Positions 1-5,577 are shown, numbered from the stretch's first letter. The stretch: DNA of 7,443 bases from Afipia sp. (GCA_020056155.1 JAGVII010000773.1:1-7443); one strand, 5' to 3'. Numbers and translations are program-made. The notes: generated by a model from the letters alone, not told the origin.

Positions 1-1287
1 ACGGGGCTGCCCAACCGCGTGCATTTCCGCGACGAAATCGGGCAGATGCTGGCGTCCGGCAATTCGCTGTCCGCGCTGCTGTTCATCGATCTCGATCAGT
101 TCAAGCAGGTCAACGATACGCTCGGCCACCCGAGCGGCGACAAGCTGCTGTGCGCGGTGACGGCGCGGCTTCGGCGGCTGCTGCGGCCTGAGGATTTCGT
201 CGCGCGTTTCGGCGGCGACGAGTTCGTTGTGTTCCAGCGCGGGCTTCAGTCCACGGAGGACGCCGCGTCGCTGGCGCGCAGAATCGTCGAGCGTCTCAGC
301 GAGCGCTACGAGATCGACCATCATCTGGTCGAGATCGGCGCCAGCATCGGCATCGCGATGACGTCGCCCGACGCCAGCGTCGATGTCCTGCTGAAGAACG
401 CCGATATGGCGCTCTATCGCGCCAAGGCCGATGGCCGCGGCACCTTCTGTTTCTTCCGCGATGAGATGGCGCACACGGTTGAGACGCGGCGCGTGCTTGA
501 ACTCGATCTGCGTCACGCGCTCGCGCATGAGGAATTCGAGCTGTACTACCAGCCGCTGGTCAATCTCAAATCGGGCCGCATTTCGACATGCGAAGCGCTG
601 CTGCGCTGGAATCATCCGACCCGCGGCGCGGTTTCTCCCGCCGACATCATTCCGGTTGTCGAGGACATGGGCCTTGTCGTGGACCTCGGCCGATGGATTC
701 TGCGCAAGGCCTGCATGGAATGCATGAAGTGGCCGGATCCGGTCAGCGTCGCGGTCAATTTCTCGCCGCAGCAATTCCATCAGCGCGACGTCATGACCGA
801 GGTGCGCTACGCGCTCGAGGTGTCCGGCCTGCCGGCGCATCGGCTGGAAATTGAAATCACCGAATCGTCCTTGTTGCGAAATACGCAATGGACCCTCGAC
901 GTGCTGTCGCAACTGCGCGAGGCGGGGGTTCGCATTTCGCTCGACGACTTCGGCACCGGATATTCGAGCTTGAGCTATCTGCATAATTTCCCGCTGCAGA
1001 AGGTGAAGATCGACCGCTCCTTCCTCGAGGATATCGGCAATCACCGCCCGTTGACGCTGCTGCGCGGCGTCGCGCGCCTCAGCGCCGATCTCGGCATGTC
1101 GGTCGTCGTCGAGGGCATCGAAACCAACGAGCAACTCGAGCTGATCAGCGCCGAGGGGACCGTCACCGAAGCGCAGGGCTTCCTGTTCAGCCGTCCGGTG
1201 CCCGCGCCCCGCGTGCGCGAGCTGTTGAAGGCATCGCATGGCGCCTTGAACAAGGGCGTCATTCCGCTGCGGCAGACGTTGCGCTGA
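1..1287 (+). CDS. GGDEF-EAL cyclic-di-GMP diguanylate cyclase/phosphodiesterase (5' truncated)
   Basis: This is the C-terminal part of a two-domain cyclic-di-GMP enzyme. GGDEF domains make c-di-GMP from two GTP; EAL domains hydrolyse it to pGpG. The reading frame is open from base 1 and begins with TGLPNR, the usual start of a GGDEF domain, so the true start and any sensor or membrane domain lie upstream. The GTG at position 19 is not a credible start. Counting codons from base 1, an inhibitory I-site RPED is at 62-65, five residues before an intact GGDEF at 71-75. The EAL domain has EAL (198-200), the Asn of VNFSP (253), EITES (285-289), DDFGTG (315-320), the Lys of KVKID (336), EGIE (371-374) and the Gln of AQGFLFSRP (392), which are the residues expected of an active phosphodiesterase. 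Both activities therefore look possible; the net direction cannot be read from sequence. The stop is TGA at 1285-1287, with no clear terminator after it. Domain assignment is very secure; signal input is unknown. Confidence 0.96.
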   Translation, partial: TGLPNRVHFRDEIGQMLASGNSLSALLFIDLDQFKQVNDTLGHPSGDKLLCAVTARLRRLLRPEDFVARFGGDEFVVFQRGLQSTEDAASLARRIVERLSERYEIDHHLVEIGASIGIAMTSPDASVDVLLKNADMALYRAKADGRGTFCFFRDEMAHTVETRRVLELDLRHALAHEEFELYYQPLVNLKSGRISTCEALLRWNHPTRGAVSPADIIPVVEDMGLVVDLGRWILRKACMECMKWPDPVSVAVNFSPQQFHQRDVMTEVRYALEVSGLPAHRLEIEITESSLLRNTQWTLDVLSQLREAGVRISLDDFGTGYSSLSYLHNFPLQKVKIDRSFLEDIGNHRPLTLLRGVARLSADLGMSVVVEGIETNEQLELISAEGTVTEAQGFLFSRPVPAPRVRELLKASHGALNKGVIPLRQTLR

Positions 1288-1408
1288 TATTCACTCCCGG
1301 TACACCGCGATCCACATGCTCCCTTCATCCGACATGGCCGCAATGCAGGTAACCGCTTTGATCGTTGACACGGGTTAAGGTTAACTCCGGCAACACTTTG
1401 CGAATTTA

Positions 1409-1424
1409 TTAAGAAGGTATTAAC
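1409..1424 (+). promoter_or_regulatory. CtrA-type binding site, TTAA-N7-TTAAC
   Basis: TTAA (1409-1412), seven bases, then TTAAC (1420-1424) exactly matches the full consensus of the alphaproteobacterial cell-cycle response regulator CtrA. It lies 51 bases before the ATG at 1476, a position suited to activation or repression of that gene. Two further half-sites in reverse orientation (GGTTAA at 1373-1378 and 1379-1384) lie just upstream. The match is seen directly; CtrA control is inferred. Confidence 0.6.
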
Positions 1425-1463
1425 CTCTTGTTCATGTGACGCGGTACCGTCGTATCGCTCGTC

Positions 1464-1467
1464 GGAG
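1464..1467 (+). promoter_or_regulatory. ribosome binding site of the FeeM-like gene
   Basis: GGAG lies eight bases before the ATG at 1476 and supports that start for the acyltransferase gene. No alternative upstream start with comparable spacing was seen. Confidence 0.6.
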
Positions 1468-1475
1468 CATCGAAA

Positions 1476-2225
1476 ATGGTCTCTGCTGTTCGAACGACCG
1501 GCCGTTCGTCGGAGCGGGTGAGCTATCCGCTTGAGGCCGTGGATTATAAGCTCGCCGAAACCCAGGCCGACAAGGAACAGGTTTATCGCTTGCGTTATCG
1601 CGCCTACCTGCGCGAAGGGACGATCGAGCCCAACGCAGCGCAAATGGTTCAGGACCAGTACGACGAGCTTCCGAATTCCTGGAATTTCGGCGTGTACCGC
1701 GATGGCGTGCTGATGAGTTCGCTGCGGATCACCGTATCCTCGCCGGAAATGCCGGCCTGTCCGTCGCTCGGGGTGTTTCCCGATTTGCTCGGGCCCGAAA
1801 TCGACAAGGGACGGGTGCTGGTCGATCCGACGCGGTTCGTTGCGGACCCCGATCGCGAAGCCCGCTGTCCGGAACTGCCGTATATCACGCTGCGCCTTGC
1901 CTATATGGCTTGCGAATACTTCGCGGCGGACATCGGGCTGGCGAGCGTTCGCGCCGAGCATCAGGCATTTTACCGCCGCGTGTTCCTGCACAAGTCGATC
2001 AGTGAACCGCGGGATTATCCCAGTCTCACCAAGCCGATCTGTCTGATGGCGGTCGACTATCCTGCGATGCGCGAACGGGTCTATGAGCGCTATCCTTATT
2101 TCCGCTCGAGCTTTTTCGAGCGGCGCAAGCTGTTCGAACGCAGCCAGTCGCCGTTGGAAACCGCGCCCGTTCTCACCCTGCCGCAGTTTCCGTTCGCGCA
2201 GGCGACCATCGCCCCGCGATCCTGA
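1476..2225 (+). CDS. putative N-acyl amino acid synthase (FeeM-like, GNAT/LuxI-type fold)
   Basis: A 249-residue soluble protein without signal peptide or membrane segment. Its pattern resembles the FeeM-like N-acyl amino acid synthases, relatives of LuxI autoinducer synthases that move a fatty acyl group from acyl carrier protein to an amino acid. Visible landmarks are RLRYRAYLREG (residues 38-48, like the Arg-rich start of LuxI-type enzymes), NFGVYRDGVLMSSLRI (70-85, the central beta strands that usually carry substrate contacts), VDPTRFVAD (116-124), and VRAEHQAFYRRVF (158-170), followed by a C-terminal RYPYFRS and FERRKLFERS. Many alphaproteobacterial homologues are known only as hypothetical proteins, so the product is uncertain: acyl amino acid, another acyl conjugate, or a different acyl transfer. 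It stands alone, 188 bases after the GGDEF-EAL gene, with its own RBS, a CtrA-type box upstream and a probable terminator downstream, suggesting a monocistronic transcript. No LuxR-type regulator lies beside it in this window. Family placement is by recall of motifs, not by a search. Confidence 0.72.
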   Translation: MVSAVRTTGRSSERVSYPLEAVDYKLAETQADKEQVYRLRYRAYLREGTIEPNAAQMVQDQYDELPNSWNFGVYRDGVLMSSLRITVSSPEMPACPSLGVFPDLLGPEIDKGRVLVDPTRFVADPDREARCPELPYITLRLAYMACEYFAADIGLASVRAEHQAFYRRVFLHKSISEPRDYPSLTKPICLMAVDYPAMRERVYERYPYFRSSFFERRKLFERSQSPLETAPVLTLPQFPFAQATIAPRS

Positions 2226-2260
2226 GGCGCCCGGAACAGCCGTAATTCCTGTAAAATAAG

Positions 2261-2289
2261 GGCTCCAGCCGCCGGATGGGGCCGTTTTT
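2261..2289 (+). terminator. probable intrinsic terminator after the FeeM-like gene
   Basis: GGCTCC (2261-2266) pairs with GGGGCC (2278-2283), giving six pairs including one G-U, with an 11-base loop, followed after one G by five T (2285-2289). It begins 35 bases after the stop at 2225. The stem is short, so termination may be partial. Confidence 0.55.
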
Positions 2290-2327
2290 GCTTGGCTTAT
2301 TCACCGTCGCGCCATATTCATCCCGCA

Positions 2328-2335
2328 TTAACCAT
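2328..2335 (+). promoter_or_regulatory. TTAACCAT, possible short CtrA-type motif upstream of pal
   Basis: TTAACCAT resembles the shorter CtrA motif reported in Caulobacter. It sits about 137 bases before the pal start, and a second TTAACC occurs at 2411-2416. Neither forms a TTAA-N7-TTAA pair, so this is only a weak candidate. Confidence 0.2.
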
Positions 2336-2459
2336 CGGGATCGGTTTTGCCGGATGTGAGGCATTTGAGCGTCTCAGGCAACGCCTCATCAAGGTTGACG
2401 GAACGTTCGCTTAACCAAGCCGCTGTAGACCGGACCCCTAGTCATCAGAACCAGAGCGT

Positions 2460-2464
2460 GGAGG
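2460..2464 (+). promoter_or_regulatory. ribosome binding site of pal
   Basis: GGAGG, a near-perfect Shine-Dalgarno sequence, seven bases before the ATG at 2472. It favours this start over the in-frame ATG at 2484 (residue 5). Confidence 0.75.
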
Positions 2465-2471
2465 CTCCGGA

Positions 2472-2963
2472 ATGAAACATCAGATGCGTATCCTCCAGGG
2501 ATTGAAGCTTGCCGCCGTTCTGGCCGTGGCGCTGTCGATGGGCGCCTGCGCCAACAAGACCGGAGTCGGCGGCGATGCCATGGCGAGCGCAGCCGTGCCG
2601 GGCAGCCAGCAGGATTTCGTGGTTAATGTCGGAGACCGCGTGTTCTTCGAAAGCGACCAGACCGAACTGTCGCCGCAGGCGATTGCGACCCTCGACAAGC
2701 AGGCGCAATGGCTCCAGCAGTATAACCGCTATTCCTTCACGATCGAAGGTCACGCGGACGAGCGCGGTACCCGCGAGTACAACATCGCGCTCGGCGCGAA
2801 GCGTGCGCAGTCGGTTCGCAGCTTCCTCGCGTCGCGCGGCATCGATCCCGGCCGCATGCGGACGATCTCCTACGGCAAGGAACGCCCGGTCGCGGTCTGT
2901 AACGACATTTCGTGCTGGTCGCAGAACCGCCGTGCGGTGACCGTGCTGAACGCCAGTTCGTAA
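2472..2963 (+). CDS. pal: peptidoglycan-associated outer-membrane lipoprotein Pal
   Basis: Pal is the lipoprotein of the Tol-Pal complex; it is anchored in the outer membrane, binds peptidoglycan and TolB, and helps draw the outer membrane inward at division. The 163-residue product has a lipoprotein signal peptide with positive charges at the N-terminus, a hydrophobic core (about 11-23) and a lipobox ending MGAC, with Cys26 as the lipidated residue; Ala27 after it is consistent with outer-membrane sorting. A short linker leads to an OmpA-like domain (about 49-163) with VFFESDQTELS at 57-67 and the peptidoglycan-binding segment GHADERGTREYN at 93-104, including Asp96 and Arg101, then LGAKRA at 107-112. 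Length is typical. Unlike the common order tolB-pal, no tolB lies directly upstream. The gene is followed by a strong terminator, so the transcript probably ends here. Identification is very secure. Confidence 0.97.
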   Translation: MKHQMRILQGLKLAAVLAVALSMGACANKTGVGGDAMASAAVPGSQQDFVVNVGDRVFFESDQTELSPQAIATLDKQAQWLQQYNRYSFTIEGHADERGTREYNIALGAKRAQSVRSFLASRGIDPGRMRTISYGKERPVAVCNDISCWSQNRRAVTVLNASS

Positions 2964-2989
2964 CGGCGTCGCCGGGAGCTATTGGAAAG

Positions 2990-3017
2990 CGGCGCCTGCG
3001 GGCGCCGTTTTTGTTTT
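2990..3017 (+). terminator. strong intrinsic terminator after pal
   Basis: A perfect seven-base-pair GC stem (2990-2996 with 3001-3007) with a four-base loop TGCG is followed directly by TTTTTGTTTT (3008-3017). It begins 26 bases after the pal stop. A third copy of GGCGCC at 3019-3024 could pair with the stem arms but is transcribed after the T tract. Confidence 0.9.
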
Positions 3018-3150
3018 CGGCGCCCGGGATTGCTTCCTCCAGGGATGCTCCCTGTGACAGGCTGCAAGGGTTTCGAGAAAGATCATGCTCAAACGAAAAC
3101 GCGCAGCTGTCGAAAGCCATATTTTTGGCGTACTGAAACCGTCAATCTTG

Positions 3151-3168
3151 GTCGCTTTGAAAAGCGAC
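3151..3168 (+). promoter_or_regulatory. hairpin in the cpoB leader
   Basis: GTCGCTT (3151-3157) and AAGCGAC (3162-3168) form a perfect seven-base-pair stem with a TGAA tetraloop, ending 24 bases before the preferred cpoB start at 3193. There is no T tract after it, so it is not a standard terminator. It might influence translation or RNA stability, or be a DNA operator; its role is unknown. Confidence 0.45.
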
Positions 3169-3192
3169 GCGCTTCCTGTTTGTCGGGTCAAA

Positions 3193-4200
3193 ATGTCATC
3201 CAGATTTCAAATTCTCGTCTGTGCGGTTCTCGCGTCCGCTCCGCTGTGGCTGTCTGTCGGCGCGTCAGCCCAGCAGGATATGGATCCCGAGCTCCGCATC
3301 GAGCGACTGGAAAACCAGCTGCGCACGCTGACCGGCCAGAACGAGGAATTGCAGTATCGCAATCGCCAGCTTGAAGAGCAGTTGCGGGCGCTTCAGGGCG
3401 GACAACCGGCGCAGCCTGGACAGGCGTCTCGTCCGGCGGCGCCAAACGTGGCTGTCGCGCCGCAGCCTCAGCCCAATGCTGGGTATCAGCCAAATCCCGG
3501 TTATCAGCCGCCCAGCGGTCCTGCACCTGCAGTGATAGCGGCCCCCGTCGGCAGCAGCGGCCGCCGCGGCGATGCTTTCGACCCAAGCCAGAATCCGAAT
3601 GCGCCGGGCGTGCCCCGCGCGCTCGGTGGCGGCCAGGCGCCCCTCAATACGCCCCTCAATACGCCCATCGGCGCGCCGGGCGGCCGTGATGCAGGCGAAC
3701 CGCTCGATCTGTCGAATGTCGGCAATGCCCGCGATCCCAACCGTGCGCCGGTCCAGCAGCGCCCGGTACCGCAAGTCCCGAATACGACAGCGTCGCTCAC
3801 GACGTTGCCGCCGTCGGCGACACCGCGCGACGAGTTCGATCTCGGCATCGGCTACATCCAGCGCAAGGATTACGCGCTTGCTGAAGAGACGTTGCGGAAC
3901 TTCGCGCAGAACTATCCGACCGATGCGCTTTTGCCGGATTCCCAGTACTGGCTCGGCGAGAGCCTTTATCAGCGGCAGAAATATCGTGACGCGGCGGAAG
4001 TGTTTCTTGGCGTGACCACGAAATTCGACACCTCCGCGAAAGCACCGGACTCGCTGCTGCGGCTTGGCCAGTCGCTCGCCGCACTGAAGGAAAAGGAAGC
4101 CGCCTGCGCCGCGTTCGGCGAAATCACCCGGAAATATCCTCGCGCCTCGAACGGCGTGAAGCAGGGCGTGGCCCGCGAGCAGAAGCGGGTGGGGTGCTAA
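3193..4200 (+). CDS. cpoB: Tol-Pal system protein CpoB/YbgF (periplasmic coiled-coil and TPR protein)
   Basis: CpoB (YbgF) is a periplasmic protein that, in E. coli, binds TolA and coordinates cell-wall synthesis with outer-membrane constriction. The chosen ATG gives 335 residues starting with a classic signal peptide: SSRFQ, a hydrophobic core (about 7-22), and cleavage expected after ASA at residue 26. An in-frame ATG at 3085 would add 36 residues and bury this signal peptide, so it is disfavoured, although the RBS at 3193 is weak (GGG at 3185-3187). The mature protein has a coiled coil with heptad leucines (about 32-67), the trimerisation segment of the family, then a long low-complexity linker rich in Pro, Gln, Ala and Gly (about 70-205), including GYQPNPGYQP and a PLNTPLNT repeat, then TPR-like helices (about 213-330) with YIQRKDYALAEETLRNF and YWLGESLYQRQKYRDAAEVF. 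The linker is longer than in E. coli YbgF (about 260 residues in total). The pal terminator upstream implies its own promoter or read-through. Confidence 0.92.
   Translation: MSSRFQILVCAVLASAPLWLSVGASAQQDMDPELRIERLENQLRTLTGQNEELQYRNRQLEEQLRALQGGQPAQPGQASRPAAPNVAVAPQPQPNAGYQPNPGYQPPSGPAPAVIAAPVGSSGRRGDAFDPSQNPNAPGVPRALGGGQAPLNTPLNTPIGAPGGRDAGEPLDLSNVGNARDPNRAPVQQRPVPQVPNTTASLTTLPPSATPRDEFDLGIGYIQRKDYALAEETLRNFAQNYPTDALLPDSQYWLGESLYQRQKYRDAAEVFLGVTTKFDTSAKAPDSLLRLGQSLAALKEKEAACAAFGEITRKYPRASNGVKQGVAREQKRVGC
3638..3666 (+). repeat. 12-base tandem repeat inside cpoB (2.4 copies)
   Basis: The unit CGCCCCTCAATA occurs at 3638-3649 and 3650-3661, with a partial third copy CGCCC to 3666. Being a multiple of three, it keeps the frame and encodes PLNTPLNTP in the disordered linker, so copy-number change would alter linker length without breaking the protein. 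Confidence 0.8.
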
Positions 4201-4204
4201 GATA

Positions 4205-4227
4205 GCAATCAGCATTGCTCTGATTGC
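4205..4227. repeat. inverted repeat just after cpoB
   Basis: GCAATCAG (4205-4212) and CTGATTGC (4220-4227) make a perfect eight-base-pair stem with a seven-base loop, starting five bases after the cpoB stop. No T tract follows, so it is not a textbook terminator, though it may protect the 3' end or be part of the adjacent dispersed repeat, with which it shares GATTGC. Confidence 0.65.
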
Positions 4228-4234
4228 GCGATCC

Positions 4235-4266
4235 GGCTGGATTGCTTCGCTGCGCTCGCAATGACG
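4235..4266. repeat. dispersed GATTGCTTCGC...GCAATGACG repeat element
   Basis: The segment beginning GGCTGGATTGC and ending CTCGCAATGACG has imperfect palindromic ends (ATTGC at 4241-4245 against GCAAT at 4258-4262). It matches from memory a short repeat seen many times between genes in diverse bacterial genomes, often read on the other strand as CGTCATTGCGAGC. The ATG within its GCAATGACG end opens an in-frame extension of tilS, which argues against that ATG being the gene start. Copy number in this genome cannot be seen here. Confidence 0.6.
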
Positions 4267-4335
4267 GCGCAGACTGTTTATTCTGGTGCCCGTACTGCTT
4301 CCCTTGTAGGACGAAAACCGGGCTTTCGAAAAAAC

Positions 4336-5385
4336 ATGCCCACCGTCGAAGCGCCGTCTATCTCAGCGCAGGATGCGATACGATTGTTCGCGGACTGGAA
4401 AAACGTGCCGGTGCTTGTGCTGGCGGTGTCCGGAGGTCCGGATTCGCTGGCCTTGATGTGGCTCGCCGCGCGCTGGCGGCGGGCGCTGAAAAAAGGCCCG
4501 CGTCTTGTCGCGGTCACGGTCGATCACGGCTTGCGCAAGGAAGCTGCGCGCGAGGCGCGTGACGTCAGGCAACTCGCCACTGTGCTGGATGTCGAACACC
4601 GCACGCTGCGGTGGCGGGGCGAAAAACCAAAAACGGGATTGCCGTCGGCGGCGCGCGACGCGCGCTACCGGCTGCTGGCCCGTGCCGCGCGGGGTTGCGG
4701 CGCGTCGCATATCTTGACGGCTCATACCCGGGACGATCAGGCCGAGACCTTCATCATGCGGCTGTCGCGCGGCAGCGGCATCGCGGGACTGGCGGCGATG
4801 GCGCGGCAGTCGGACCGCGATGGCGTCGTTCTGGCGCGGCCGTTCCTGGACGTGCCGAAATCCCGGCTGGTCGCCACGCTTGCGAAAGCCGGCATCACGT
4901 TCGCCGATGACCCGACCAATCACGATCCGCGCTTCACCCGGCCGCGGCTGCGTGCGCTGATGCCGGCGCTTGCGGCGGAAGGCGCCGATGCGCGTGGGCT
5001 GGTGCGCCTCGCGGCGCGCCTCGCTCGCGCCAATGCCGCGCTGGATGTCATGACGGACGGCGCTGAGCGGTATCTCGCAAGCATCGATGGTGTGAGTTCC
5101 GCGGCGGGGTTCGACCTCGCGGCGTTCGGGGCATTGTCCGACGAAATCCGGGTCCGGCTGCTGATGCGCGCGATCAACCGCGCCGGTCACGAAGGCCCGG
5201 CCGAACTCGGCAAGGTCGAGGCCCTGTTGCAGGCGATGGATCAGGCTGTAACGGCGGGGAAGTCTGGGGCCGGGCGCGTCCGGCTGAAGCAAACGCTGGC
5301 CGGGGCTGTCATCAGCATCCAGAACGGCCGGATTCACATCGTCCCGGCGCCGCCAAGGGGCCGGCGCAAGACTGGATTGCTTTAA
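4336..5385 (+). CDS. tilS: tRNA(Ile)-lysidine synthetase TilS
   Basis: TilS attaches lysine to C34 of the CAU anticodon of the minor tRNA(Ile) using ATP, so that it reads AUA codons and is charged with isoleucine; it is essential in most bacteria. With the ATG at 4336 the protein has 349 residues. It shows the PP-loop SGGPDS (32-37), VDHGLR (62-67), HTRDDQAET (130-138, the family motif HxxDDQxET), RPFLDVPKSRL in the middle, and DDPTNHDPRFTRPRLR (191-206). It is much shorter than E. coli TilS (about 430) and appears to lack the full C-terminal domains, as is usual in alphaproteobacteria. An in-frame ATG at 4261 would add 25 residues but lies in a dispersed repeat and has no RBS; the start at 4336 also has only a weak RBS. 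The last codons (TGLL) fall in a sequence shared with that repeat, so the C-terminal tail may be recent. It lies between cpoB and ftsH, as in relatives. Confidence 0.95.
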   Translation: MPTVEAPSISAQDAIRLFADWKNVPVLVLAVSGGPDSLALMWLAARWRRALKKGPRLVAVTVDHGLRKEAAREARDVRQLATVLDVEHRTLRWRGEKPKTGLPSAARDARYRLLARAARGCGASHILTAHTRDDQAETFIMRLSRGSGIAGLAAMARQSDRDGVVLARPFLDVPKSRLVATLAKAGITFADDPTNHDPRFTRPRLRALMPALAAEGADARGLVRLAARLARANAALDVMTDGAERYLASIDGVSSAAGFDLAAFGALSDEIRVRLLMRAINRAGHEGPAELGKVEALLQAMDQAVTAGKSGAGRVRLKQTLAGAVISIQNGRIHIVPAPPRGRRKTGLL

Positions 5386-5404
5386 TAAGGCTGGATTGCC
5401 TTAA
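5372..5404 (+). repeat. 19-base-period direct repeat at the tilS 3' end
   Basis: CTGGATTGCTTTAA (5372-5385) recurs as CTGGATTGCCTTAA (5391-5404), 14 bases with one mismatch. The first copy encodes the last residues and stop of tilS; the second lies just downstream. CTGGATTGCTT and GGCTGGATTGC also match the left end of the repeat at 4235-4247, so these look like partial copies of that element flanking tilS. Confidence 0.65.
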
Positions 5405-5455
5405 CCACTGTTGAAACGGCCTCGCCAAACCGCCCTTATTTCACCCGGAATGGCA

Positions 5456-5469
5456 TTAAGATGCGTTAA
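5456..5469 (+). promoter_or_regulatory. near-CtrA motif TTAA-N6-TTAA upstream of ftsH
   Basis: TTAA at 5456-5459 and at 5466-5469 are separated by six bases rather than the consensus seven. TTAACCAC also occurs at 5401-5408. This is suggestive only, since the spacing departs from the standard CtrA box. Confidence 0.2.
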
Positions 5470-5488
5470 ATAGTCCCGAGCGGTTCCC

Positions 5489-5517
5489 TTGGCATCACGG
5501 GGGGCCGCACCTAGATT
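5489..5517 (+). promoter_or_regulatory. candidate ftsH promoter
   Basis: TTGGCA (5489-5494), 17 bases, then TAGATT (5512-5517) resembles a vegetative -35/-10 pair. Read as CTTGGC ... CCTAGATT, it also roughly fits heat-shock sigma-32 promoters, which drive ftsH in several proteobacteria. Transcription would start near 5525, leaving a leader of about 85 bases. Confidence 0.4.
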
Positions 5518-5577
5518 GATATGCAACCGGCACTGAAAAACGTGTTGCAGACCCAAAGACCTGCTTAGAGAACATCA

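Noticed and set aside
1365..1370. TTGACA as a -35 element for the FeeM-like gene
   Set aside because: The hexamer is perfect, but nothing like a -10 box lies 16-18 bases downstream.
1041..1991. 316-codon open frame on the minus strand
   Set aside because: It overlaps the GGDEF-EAL and FeeM-like genes antisense, shows no recognisable domain, and long antisense frames are common in GC-rich DNA.
2395..2400. TTGACG as a -35 element for pal
   Set aside because: No acceptable -10 hexamer at proper spacing; the nearest TAGACC is 25 bases away.
3040..3054. CAGGGA-TGC-TCCCTG hairpin between pal and cpoB
   Set aside because: A six-base-pair stem with a three-base loop just after a strong terminator, no T tract, and competing pairings; too weak to call a function.
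3265..4215. 316-codon open frame on the minus strand across cpoB
   Set aside because: Arg-rich shadow of the cpoB coding sequence with no recognisable motif.
4261..4335. N-terminal extension of tilS from the ATG at 4261
   Set aside because: The ATG lies in the end of a dispersed repeat, has no Shine-Dalgarno sequence, and the added 25 residues precede the normal TilS N-terminus.
4363..5337. 324-codon open frame on the minus strand across tilS
   Set aside because: Shadow of tilS; composition rich in Arg and Gln with no family pattern.
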